DNA of 46,498 nt from the NCBI GenBank assembly GCA_964441265.1, contig CAYYKJ010000011.1, positions 1 to 46,498 on the forward strand, given 5' to 3'. This DNA comes from JAFGDH01 sp964441265. Lineage in GTDB: Archaea > Aenigmatarchaeota > Aenigmatarchaeia > QMZP01 > QMZT01. The position numbers were made by a program, and so were the translations under genes. Each line of letters opens with the position of its first letter. The first letter of the stretch is position 1. Below are positions 1 to 6,811 of this stretch, piece by piece. Under the pieces are notes generated by a model. That model was not told the DNA's origin. It searched no databases and was given only the letters and a program-made list of their open reading frames with translations.

Positions 1-23
1 ATTAAAATAAATAGGCAGAGGTA

Positions 24-944
24 TCATTTCCTGAACCATTCGATCGTCTTTTCCAGGCCCTTCTTCAGGCCGACTTCCGGCTCCCATCCCAGCTTTTCCT
101 TTGCCTTCTCTATATCCGGTTTCCTTCTCACCGGGTCGTCCTCCGGGAGGTCCCTGAAGACTATCCCGGATTCCGATCCGGTCATCCTTTTGATGGTCTC
201 CGCGAGCTCAAGTATTTTTTTCTCGTTCGGGTTTCCTAGGTTGACCGGAGTTCTGACATCGGAGTCCATTAGCCTGACCAGCCCGTCCACCATGTCGCTC
301 ACGTAGCAGAAGCTCCTGGTCTGCTTTCCGTCCCCGTACACGGTTATCGGCCTGCTGGAGAGAGCCTGGGTGACGAAGTTGGGTATCACCCTCCCGTCAT
401 TGGAGCGCATCCTCGGGCCCTGGGTGTTGAAAATCCTGGCTATCCTCACCTCTGTCCCTTGGGTCTTTGAGAAGGAAAGGGTCAGCGCCTCCGCGAACCT
501 CTTGGATTCGTCGTAGCAGGAGCGGGGCCCGTTCGGGTTGACGTGCCCCCAGTATGTCTCCTTCTGGGGGTGCTCTTCGGGGTTTCCGTAGACCTCCGAA
601 GTGGAGGCGAGGAGGAACCTGGCCCCCTTCTCCTTGGCCAGCCTGAGTATGTTGTGTGTCCCCAGCGAATTGGCCATCATGGTCTCCACGGGTATGTTCT
701 GGTAGTCCACGGGGGAGGCGGGGGACGCGAGGTGGAATATGCGGTCCACCGGACCTTCGATTTCCAGGGGCCTGGAGACGTCATGCTCGATGAACCGGAA
801 ATTCTTGTTGCTCATCAGGTGCTCCACGTTCCTGCAGTCCCCCGTGGAGAGGTTGTCCACGCAGATGACTTCGTTGTTGTTGATAAGAATGTCTGTGAGG
901 TGTGATCCGATGAAACCGGCCCCTCCCGTGACCATTATTCTCAT
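24..944 (-). CDS. NAD-dependent epimerase/dehydratase, UDP-glucuronate decarboxylase-like
   Basis: This 306-aa protein is an extended short-chain dehydrogenase that most resembles UDP-glucuronate decarboxylases (UDP-xylose synthase), which convert UDP-glucuronate to UDP-xylose with bound NAD. The N-terminus shows the nucleotide-binding TGGAGFIG loop (residues 6-13). The catalytic Tyr-x3-Lys is Y144/K148 in SCYDESKR, and a conserved RIFNTQGPRM segment follows. The length is normal for the family. It is the last gene of a minus-strand unit, one base after the sugar nucleotidyltransferase, so the two probably make an activated sugar for surface glycans. Substrate is inferred from overall similarity; dTDP-glucose dehydratase or GDP/UDP-sugar epimerase activity is not excluded. 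Confidence 0.85.
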   Translation of the reverse strand: MRIMVTGGAGFIGSHLTDILINNNEVICVDNLSTGDCRNVEHLMSNKNFRFIEHDVSRPLEIEGPVDRIFHLASPASPVDYQNIPVETMMANSLGTHNILRLAKEKGARFLLASTSEVYGNPEEHPQKETYWGHVNPNGPRSCYDESKRFAEALTLSFSKTQGTEVRIARIFNTQGPRMRSNDGRVIPNFVTQALSSRPITVYGDGKQTRSFCYVSDMVDGLVRLMDSDVRTPVNLGNPNEKKILELAETIKRMTGSESGIVFRDLPEDDPVRRKPDIEKAKEKLGWEPEVGLKKGLEKTIEWFRK

Positions 945-945
945 G

Positions 946-1785
946 TTATTCCCCGTTTTCCTCTTCGTGCTTCCTGATTTTTTCCATCATCCGGTTCCTT
1001 TCTTTTATGTGCTTCCCGATGTCCTTTTTTCTGAATAGGTCGTTCTCCACCCTGAGCACGGTGTTCCATTTCCCGATGTCCAGGTATTCCCCCTTCAGGA
1101 CCATCCCGAACACCTTCTCCCCGCTCTTGAGCGCCAGGGAGATGGAATCGGTTATCTGTATCTCGTCCTTTATCCCGGGCGGCGTCTTTCTGATGTAGTC
1201 GAATATCCCCGGCTCGAATACGTATGCCCCGCACAGGGCGTAATACTTCCCGTTGGTCTCGAACTCCCTGGCCTGCTCCCTGGTGGGTTTTTCCACCATC
1301 TTCTCGACGACACCGAAGCCGTTTTCCAGGTTTTTGAACTTCACTATCCCGTATCCGGTCGGGTCGTCCACCTCGAACACGAGCACGGTGGAAACGGGCT
1401 TCTTCTCCCTGTGGAAGTCTATCATCTCCCTTATCTCCTCCTTGGGTTCGATGAAGGAGTCGCCGAGAAGGGTCACGAAGGTGGTGTTTATCCAGTCGCC
1501 GGATTTGAGTATGCAGTGGCCCACCCCCTTCCTCTTCATCTGGTAGAGATAGGCAACTTCGACCCCGCAGAAGGATCCGTCCCCCACGTAGTCCATGAGG
1601 GATCCCTTCTGGAAGCCCACCACCACGAATATCTTTTTCACGCCGCCCAGCTTAAGGTTCTCTATGCTGTGCTCTATCACGGCCTTGCCCATTATGGGGT
1701 ATATCTCCTTGGGCACGGCCCTCGAGAAGGGATAGAGTCTCGTTCCTCCTCCCGCGGCCGGTATCAGTCCCACTATGTCGCTCAT
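946..1785 (-). CDS. Sugar-1-phosphate nucleotidyltransferase (GalU/RmlA-like)
   Basis: The protein (about 279 aa from the Met at 1785; an in-frame Met four codons upstream is less likely) belongs to the NTP-transferase family that joins a sugar 1-phosphate to UTP or dTTP. The signature is near the N-terminus: AAGGGTRLYPFSRAVPKE, containing the GGGTR nucleotide loop and the catalytic Lys. Later segments such as GDSF and VEKP also match the family. The C-terminus ends in a short charged helical extension. It lies one base upstream of the decarboxylase-like gene and 30 bp downstream of the archaeosortase gene, so they are probably one transcript. Which base and sugar it uses cannot be read from sequence alone. 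Confidence 0.85.
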   Translation of the reverse strand: MSDIVGLIPAAGGGTRLYPFSRAVPKEIYPIMGKAVIEHSIENLKLGGVKKIFVVVGFQKGSLMDYVGDGSFCGVEVAYLYQMKRKGVGHCILKSGDWINTTFVTLLGDSFIEPKEEIREMIDFHREKKPVSTVLVFEVDDPTGYGIVKFKNLENGFGVVEKMVEKPTREQAREFETNGKYYALCGAYVFEPGIFDYIRKTPPGIKDEIQITDSISLALKSGEKVFGMVLKGEYLDIGKWNTVLRVENDLFRKKDIGKHIKERNRMMEKIRKHEEENGE

Positions 1786-1815
1786 GATAAACACCAATGT
1801 ATCTTAATGTATTTT

Positions 1816-2385
1816 TCATTTAAATTTGGATGCAAGCTCTTTTAAATCGATCCTCCCCGCCCATACCAGCCAGGCAACCCAGAAGGCCATGACCAGCAGG
1901 ACGAGCCCCAGCTGCCACATGTAATCGTGGAGGGCCATGGCGAACTCAATTCCATAGGACTGCTCCGCCAGCACGATCAGGATTATCCTGGCCAGGTTGC
2001 CCGCGTATATTACGGGAATCCCCGCCAGGAGTCCGGTGATGCGCTTCTTAGTTTCCACCCGGGGGACCGCGAACAGGAGGGCGCAGAGCAGTATCATGCT
2101 CTTCCAGCCCGTGCAGTCCTGGGTTATCGCGAAAAGGAATTCGTGGGAATTGTTTATGGCGAGGAATATGCCGCTCCTCGTTATCTCATAGCCCGCCGCC
2201 CTCAGTACAGAGGCCGCGTTTGAGGCGACCAGCCCCTGAAGGGGGATGAGAACATCGGAGAAAAACATTATCAGGTGCAGGGGGACCGAAAAGATGAGAA
2301 CCCTGATTACGAAAACCAGGGTCTCCCATAGCCCCTTCTCCGTCCCGGTGAGTTCGGGGAGCCTCATCCGGAATATTTGTCTCAT
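1816..2385 (-). CDS. Archaeosortase/exosortase family membrane transpeptidase
   Basis: This 189-aa polytopic membrane protein carries the catalytic triad of the exosortase/archaeosortase family: Cys91 in CTGWKSM, Arg133 in the GNLARI motif, and His153 in LHDYMW. Several hydrophobic helices surround these residues, consistent with the active site facing outward. Family members recognise a C-terminal tripartite sorting tail on exported proteins, cleave it, and in characterised archaea couple this to lipid anchoring. None of the secreted proteins in this window shows an obvious such tail, so its substrates probably lie elsewhere. It follows the CBS gene by 20 bp and precedes the sugar genes. A second possible start is the Met seven residues in. 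Confidence 0.85.
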   Translation of the reverse strand: MRQIFRMRLPELTGTEKGLWETLVFVIRVLIFSVPLHLIMFFSDVLIPLQGLVASNAASVLRAAGYEITRSGIFLAINNSHEFLFAITQDCTGWKSMILLCALLFAVPRVETKKRITGLLAGIPVIYAGNLARIILIVLAEQSYGIEFAMALHDYMWQLGLVLLVMAFWVAWLVWAGRIDLKELASKFK

Positions 2386-2405
2386 GGGAATAAATTAGAA
2401 GAGGT

Positions 2406-2837
2406 TCAGCCCGCGACGGGCTTGGACTTCCTGGATGTGAGGACGACCGAGCCTATCTCGTCCATCATCTTCGGCTCTGCCGCGACCAGCTCCATGGCCG
2501 TGACGACCCCGATGAGTACGTTGTTCGCGACCACGGGAAGCTTCTTTATCCCCTTTTCGGCCATTATTTTCGCAGCCTCCTCTATGTCTGTGTCGGGGCC
2601 GGTGACTATGACCTTCTCGGTCATTATGTTCTTCACTTTCATCTTTTCGGCGTCCCCCGCCTTGGCGCAGACCTTGGAGAGGAAGTCCCAGTCGGTCAGT
2701 ATCCCCACCAGCTTGTCCTTCTCTGTGACTATCACGCACTTGGAGTTCGCCTCAGCCATCTTTTCAGCCGCCTCCCTCACAGTTGAGGATGGCTCTATTG
2801 TCATCACGTCCTCGTTCATTATGTCCTTCACAATCAT
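2406..2837 (-). CDS. CBS-domain pair protein
   Basis: This 143-aa protein consists almost entirely of two CBS domains (a Bateman module). The first covers roughly residues 5-62 (DIMNEDVMTIEPSSTVREAA ... VGILTDWDF) and the second roughly 70-130 (IMTEKVIVTGPDTDIEEAA ... VGVVTAMEL). Such modules bind adenosine nucleotides and act as energy or ligand sensors. No enzymatic domain is attached. It is the first gene of the minus-strand unit that continues with the archaeosortase and sugar genes, and it has a good TATA box about 28 nt upstream of its start. Confidence 0.85.
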   Translation of the reverse strand: MIVKDIMNEDVMTIEPSSTVREAAEKMAEANSKCVIVTEKDKLVGILTDWDFLSKVCAKAGDAEKMKVKNIMTEKVIVTGPDTDIEEAAKIMAEKGIKKLPVVANNVLIGVVTAMELVAAEPKMMDEIGSVVLTSRKSKPVAG

Positions 2838-2859
2838 AATATCATTATTGTCAGCGGGA

Positions 2860-2869
2860 GATATAAATA
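2860..2869 (-). promoter_or_regulatory. TATA box of the CBS-archaeosortase-sugar unit
   Basis: Read on the minus strand, the sequence is TATTTATATC, centred about 28 nt upstream of the CBS start codon at 2837. That spacing implies transcription starting at or next to the AUG, as for leaderless archaeal mRNAs. Confidence 0.6.
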
Positions 2870-2893
2870 CTTCCGGGATGCCGGCACAGCCGT

Positions 2894-2911
2894 CGGGTCC
2901 TGCGGGTCCTG
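2894..2911. repeat. Two tandem 9-bp repeats upstream of the CBS promoter
   Basis: CGGGTCCTG occurs twice head to tail, about 30 bp upstream of the CBS TATA box. The surrounding interval 2838-3046 has no credible gene. It could be a regulator site or chance. Confidence 0.4.
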
Positions 2912-3046
2912 TTATAGTGTAGTTATTAAAGAGTTGCCTCCAATTATTAATCTGGCGGACGGGAGAAAGACCGGAAATTAACTACTGGTGACTGATAAAA
3001 CATTTATAAACCCCCGGAAGCCATATTTAACATACTATATCCGCGG

Positions 3047-3976
3047 ATGATTGAGATGGGATACAAGAGTTCAACCAGTGGCGGTTTGGCGGCCTTGGAC
3101 AGCGGGAAGAACAGGCTACCTTCTGATGGTTTTTTTTCTGACAGATACGGTGTGGATGACCCATCCCTCGACAACAGATTCACCTATAAAGGGGTCAAAA
3201 TAGGCGTGGAAAACCTGCCGAAGGACATTTTCATGGGCCTCGATGATCCGACATTGAACAGAGAGGCCACCAAGACGTTCTACAAGGGCTTCAGAAAAGT
3301 AAATGAATCGCTGAGGAAGGACGGCCTGAAGGAGATAGACCTCCCGGAGGGAGTCGCGTCACTGGACTTGGGGGAGTCCTGCGGTCTGCTGTTCACCAAA
3401 GACGGCGGATTCGCGGTCGTGCCGCTGGGAAAAACAAACGCCTTCTACGACACGGACAGCGGTTTCGTGGTGATGAACAAGAGGAACATACCCGGCACCA
3501 GTGAGTACAAGGATTCGATCGAACTATATGAGATGGCCGGGGATTTCATCAAAGAGCACGCCACGGAGGCGGACAAGGAGGTTCTTCTTCCGTTTTACGA
3601 TGACATGCTGAAGAGCAAGGACAAATCCTATGCCGAAAAGATGATGGAGATGACCCTGGCGCACGAGCTGGGCCACAAGAAGCAGGATGACGTGGGACTG
3701 CTTTACGAGATTTTCAGGAGAAACGGCTTTAATCTGACGGATTCCGACAGGGAGATGGTGGAAAAGCAGAACATAAGATACACGAGCAACATATTCAGAA
3801 AGATGACCGGGGAAGGGTATTACGGAATGCTTGAAAGCGATGCCATCCGTGGCGAAAAGAACAGGAAGAGAAGGGCGGCGAACGTCCTCCAGGAAGCGGA
3901 GCTACACGGCCCCGAGAGGGGGGTGGAGACGCTCGAGGACATCTACTCCTGCGCCGGCGGTGTATGCCTGAACTGA
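3047..3976 (+). CDS. Putative zincin-like metalloprotein (HELGH motif)
   Basis: This is a 309-aa soluble protein of unrecognised family. The one clear functional mark is HELGH at residues 206-210 in MTLAHELGHKKQ, the zinc-binding and catalytic motif of zincin metallopeptidases. A downstream acidic residue near position 263 (LESDAIRGE) could supply the third zinc ligand. There is no signal peptide or membrane segment, so it is probably cytoplasmic. An alternative start is the Met three codons in. TATA-like stretches lie at about 3002-3010 and 3022-3030. Peptidase activity is inferred from the motif alone. Confidence 0.6.
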   Translation: MIEMGYKSSTSGGLAALDSGKNRLPSDGFFSDRYGVDDPSLDNRFTYKGVKIGVENLPKDIFMGLDDPTLNREATKTFYKGFRKVNESLRKDGLKEIDLPEGVASLDLGESCGLLFTKDGGFAVVPLGKTNAFYDTDSGFVVMNKRNIPGTSEYKDSIELYEMAGDFIKEHATEADKEVLLPFYDDMLKSKDKSYAEKMMEMTLAHELGHKKQDDVGLLYEIFRRNGFNLTDSDREMVEKQNIRYTSNIFRKMTGEGYYGMLESDAIRGEKNRKRRAANVLQEAELHGPERGVETLEDIYSCAGGVCLN

Positions 3977-4040
3977 ACCTGGTGCTACAGTTATCTATTT
4001 CTACTTGTTGCGACCAATAATATACCAAGGAAAGGTTGAT

Positions 4041-4919
4041 ATGCTTATTCGTAAGAGGAACCTGAAGATTCAGGAGAGGCTGGGCATGAGGATAGGCGTA
4101 GCCTACGGAAGCAAGGACATCCCCGTTGTCACCAACCCTGACCAGGCGCTGGAGGCCATAGAGACCTTCTATAAGATAGGATTCAAGGCCTTCCTCCTGC
4201 CCATGGAACTATTCCGGGGGATAGAGAACATATCCGACCTCTACAAGGAGCACTACAACAGCCTCCTCAAGGTAAAGACCATAGCGGGCAAATACAACAT
4301 AGAGCTGGGCATACACAACCACCGGCTCCCCCCTGACCCGAAGCTTAACGAGATTCTGAAGATATACTGCAACGTGGCTAACGTGATGGACGCCAGGGCT
4401 CTCGTGATCCACCCGAACTTCTACAGGAACATGCCCCAGGACCAGGCCCTCCGCCTGACCGTGCACAAGATAAACGAGATAGTGAACGAGCTCAGGGTGA
4501 GGTCCAAGATAGGGGTGGAGACCACCGGAAGGGTCAGGGAGCTGGGTTCTGTCGAGGACATCATTGACATCGTGAAGAGGACCACCCACACTGAACCGGT
4601 GTACAACTGGGCCCACATACACGCCCGGAGTTCGGGGATGATGACCTCCGAAGGGGACTTCCGTAGGATTCTGGACAAGACCAGGGCCGAGATAGGCCAG
4701 CAGTGGCTGAGGAGCGCATATTTCATATTTTCCGGGGTCTCCTACGGCCCCTCGGGGGCGATGGCCCACAGGCCGATTCTCCGCTCAGACATGCACCTGG
4801 AGCACCTGATAAAGTCGATACAGGCCCTTAACATAGGGGGCACCATGATATTCGAGACCCCGAACAGGGAGCAGGACATACTGGACATGCTTAACGAGCT
4901 CGGGGACATGGTGAGATAG
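4041..4919 (+). CDS. Endonuclease IV / sugar isomerase-like TIM-barrel protein
   Basis: The protein (about 292 aa) looks like a member of the AP-endonuclease-2 / xylose-isomerase-like TIM-barrel superfamily. Candidate metal ligands follow the Nfo pattern: the histidines in GIHNHRL and VIHPNF, the glutamate in GVETTG, the histidines in WAHIHA, and a late glutamate in IFETPN. If it is a true endonuclease IV it would cut 5' of abasic sites, but sugar-phosphate isomerases share the fold. I chose the ATG at 4041 because AAGGTTGAT, a plausible ribosome-binding sequence, lies directly upstream; an in-frame ATG at 4005 gives an uncharacteristic extension. It converges with cytidylate kinase, with two bases between stops. 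Confidence 0.65.
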   Translation: MLIRKRNLKIQERLGMRIGVAYGSKDIPVVTNPDQALEAIETFYKIGFKAFLLPMELFRGIENISDLYKEHYNSLLKVKTIAGKYNIELGIHNHRLPPDPKLNEILKIYCNVANVMDARALVIHPNFYRNMPQDQALRLTVHKINEIVNELRVRSKIGVETTGRVRELGSVEDIIDIVKRTTHTEPVYNWAHIHARSSGMMTSEGDFRRILDKTRAEIGQQWLRSAYFIFSGVSYGPSGAMAHRPILRSDMHLEHLIKSIQALNIGGTMIFETPNREQDILDMLNELGDMVR

Positions 4920-4921
4920 GA

Positions 4922-5488
4922 TCAGCCCGCCCTTTCCAGTATCTTTTCCGCAGTTTCCTTTATGCTCATTTTCGTTGTGTCCAGAACCAGATCGTAAAGC
5001 CCCTCGTCATAGCAGTCGAAGCCGTAGTATTTCATGTATCTCCTGGTCTCGCTCCTCTTCCTCTCCTTCAGGTCTTCCAGTTGCTCCTCCTCGCTTTCCG
5101 TGGGCCTCTCGTTCCTCCCCCCGCCGTCCTCCTCGCTCTTCTGCCTGAACACCCTTCTGGCGGCCTCCCTGAGGTCGCATTTCAGAAGCACGTGGAGTGT
5201 GTCCTTCCTCATTCCCCATTTCCTGAATAGTCCGGCGGCAGTCCTGCTCTCTATGACCAGGTCGTCCTTCCCTTCCACGGCTTTTCTTATCTCATCGTCT
5301 ATCTTTCGGTCGAAGGAGGGGTCCTTCTCGGCCAGGAGGTTCTCCTCCTCCACTGTGATTCCCATTTCCCTGGCCATCTTCCTGTAGAGGGCGCCCATGT
5401 AGAGCCTTTCGTAACCGAGCCTGCCGGCCACGATCTTTCCCACCGAGCTCTTTCCGGAGCCGGGAGTGCCCGAGATCGTGATTATCAT
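4922..5488 (-). CDS. cmk: Cytidylate kinase, archaeal type
   Basis: This 188-aa P-loop kinase is expected to phosphorylate CMP/dCMP with ATP. The Walker A motif GTPGSGKSS is at residues 7-15, and RLGYERLYMGALYRKMA corresponds to the nucleoside-monophosphate binding region. The length matches short archaeal enzymes rather than bacterial ones of about 225 aa. An acidic insert with EEDGGGRNERPTESEEEQ lies in the lid region before RSETRRYMKYYG, where family members have an arginine-rich substrate loop. Its start lies 35 bp upstream of the adjacent MNT gene's stop on the same strand, in an AT-rich gap that could hold a promoter. Confidence 0.88.
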   Translation of the reverse strand: MIITISGTPGSGKSSVGKIVAGRLGYERLYMGALYRKMAREMGITVEEENLLAEKDPSFDRKIDDEIRKAVEGKDDLVIESRTAAGLFRKWGMRKDTLHVLLKCDLREAARRVFRQKSEEDGGGRNERPTESEEEQLEDLKERKRSETRRYMKYYGFDCYDEGLYDLVLDTTKMSIKETAEKILERAG

Positions 5489-5523
5489 GTTTAATTTTAT
5501 TGACCGCGGATATAAAGAAATAG

Positions 5524-6720
5524 CTATTTCCTGTACTTGTTTTCCCTGATTATCTTGCCCGCCTGCTTTATGAACTTCCTGACGTACTCCCTGTGCATCA
5601 GTATGTCCTGCTTGGGCAGGTCGAGGATCTTCCCCTCCTTCACGATATTCTTCATCTTCTCCAGCTCGGTGAATATCTCCAGGTACTTGTCAGAGATTAT
5701 TCCCGGCTTCACCAGGTGCCTCTTGAAGGCGGTGGACAACCCTTCCTCCTTCTTGAGCTTCTTGTCCATGGAATTCAGGAGGGTCATTATGGTCTCCGAC
5801 ATTATCATGTGCGACTTCTCTATGAGGTTCTCCCTCTTCATCACCTCCACCCTGACCAGGGTCTTCTGCATCTCCTTTACGAACTTCTTGGCCTTGCCTA
5901 TCCACTTGTCGAGCTCATGCCCCTTTATCGCCTTTATCTTCTTGTGTTCGACCTCCTTCCTCCTCTCGATGACCCCCTCCAGCCAGTCCGCGAACTCCGG
6001 CTTAACGAAGTTCATCTCCACCAGCGTCTTTCTCATTGCCTGTGCGGCATCCGGGGGCCTGGGGGGAGTCTTGCCCATGAACATCATGACCGCCTGCAGG
6101 CTTTCCAGCATGGCGTAATAGCAGTCCTCCGCCACCATGTACATCTTGGCGTTCTCCACCCTCTTCATCCTCTTGGGGGCGCGCTCTATGTACTTTTCCA
6201 CCGCCTCCTTGGAGGGCTTTATCTCCCCCTTCTGGAGCAGGCGCTTTATGGGGAGGAATATGTCCTTGTCGAAGACAGGGACGCCCTCCCTTATGAAATT
6301 GAAAACTATGGGGTGGCCTATCCTGACCATGTTCCAGAATTCGGTCAGCAGGTAGGGCTGCTGTATGGTGAGTTTCTTGGACAGCTTCTTGGAGATCCTG
6401 TCGAAGTCCCCCTCCATCTTCTCCTTGGTGTGGGGAGTTATCTTCTCCCTGGTATCGTCGATTATGACGAAAACGTCTATGTCCGACTCCTTCCTCCAGG
6501 TCCCCCTGGCGACCGAGCCGAAAAGCACCACGGACTTTATGGCGTCTCCGTATATCTCCAGTGCCTCCTTGGTGAACTTCTTTATTATGTTTATCCTTCT
6601 TTTCTCGTCCTTGATTTTATTCTTCTCTTCTTTGGTGAGCTCCTTTTTATCTTTCTTCTTGAGATCCTCTGTGTCGGGGAGGTCGCTGAACTCCTTTTTC
6701 TTGCCTGCCTTTTTTGCCAT
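5524..6720 (-). CDS. MNT nucleotidyltransferase fused to HEPN-like helical domains
   Basis: This 398-aa protein starts with a lysine-rich segment (residues 1-50), followed by a minimal nucleotidyltransferase domain with the GS-x10-DxD signature (G68, S69, D80, D82 in FGSVARGTWRKESDID). The remainder is helical. Residues about 185-290 (beginning ERAPKRMKRVENAKMYM) resemble a HEPN bundle, and a second similar bundle may occupy residues 310-398. In MntA/HepT pairs these modules are separate proteins; here they are joined. The RX4-6H ribonuclease motif is not obvious, so I do not call a toxin. Alternative roles include tRNA or protein nucleotidylation. Confidence 0.7.
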   Translation of the reverse strand: MAKKAGKKKEFSDLPDTEDLKKKDKKELTKEEKNKIKDEKRRINIIKKFTKEALEIYGDAIKSVVLFGSVARGTWRKESDIDVFVIIDDTREKITPHTKEKMEGDFDRISKKLSKKLTIQQPYLLTEFWNMVRIGHPIVFNFIREGVPVFDKDIFLPIKRLLQKGEIKPSKEAVEKYIERAPKRMKRVENAKMYMVAEDCYYAMLESLQAVMMFMGKTPPRPPDAAQAMRKTLVEMNFVKPEFADWLEGVIERRKEVEHKKIKAIKGHELDKWIGKAKKFVKEMQKTLVRVEVMKRENLIEKSHMIMSETIMTLLNSMDKKLKKEEGLSTAFKRHLVKPGIISDKYLEIFTELEKMKNIVKEGKILDLPKQDILMHREYVRKFIKQAGKIIRENKYRK

Positions 6721-6761
6721 AATAATTATTAAGGAAACGTATTAAAAGATTTTGCGAGCCC

Positions 6762-6788
6762 CGCTCCCGGAGCGCGGAGAATTTATAA
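6762..6788 (+). promoter_or_regulatory. Promoter of the 844-aa surface gene with a palindrome
   Basis: A perfect 6-bp-arm dyad (CGCTCC-C-GGAGCG, 6762-6774) sits just upstream of a TATA-like ATTTATAAC (6781-6789), which is about 27 nt before the ATG at 6812. The dyad could be a regulator site or part of a hairpin. The same 91-bp interval also holds the promoter of the divergent MNT gene. Confidence 0.5.
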
Positions 6789-6811
6789 CGCTGGCGAGAG
6801 AATAGATTATT

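Noticed and set aside
2380..2922. Plus-strand open frame over the CBS gene ending in Gly/Pro-rich sequence
   Set aside because: It lies antisense to the clear CBS-domain gene and has no family features; the Gly-Pro pattern comes from a 9-bp tandem repeat.
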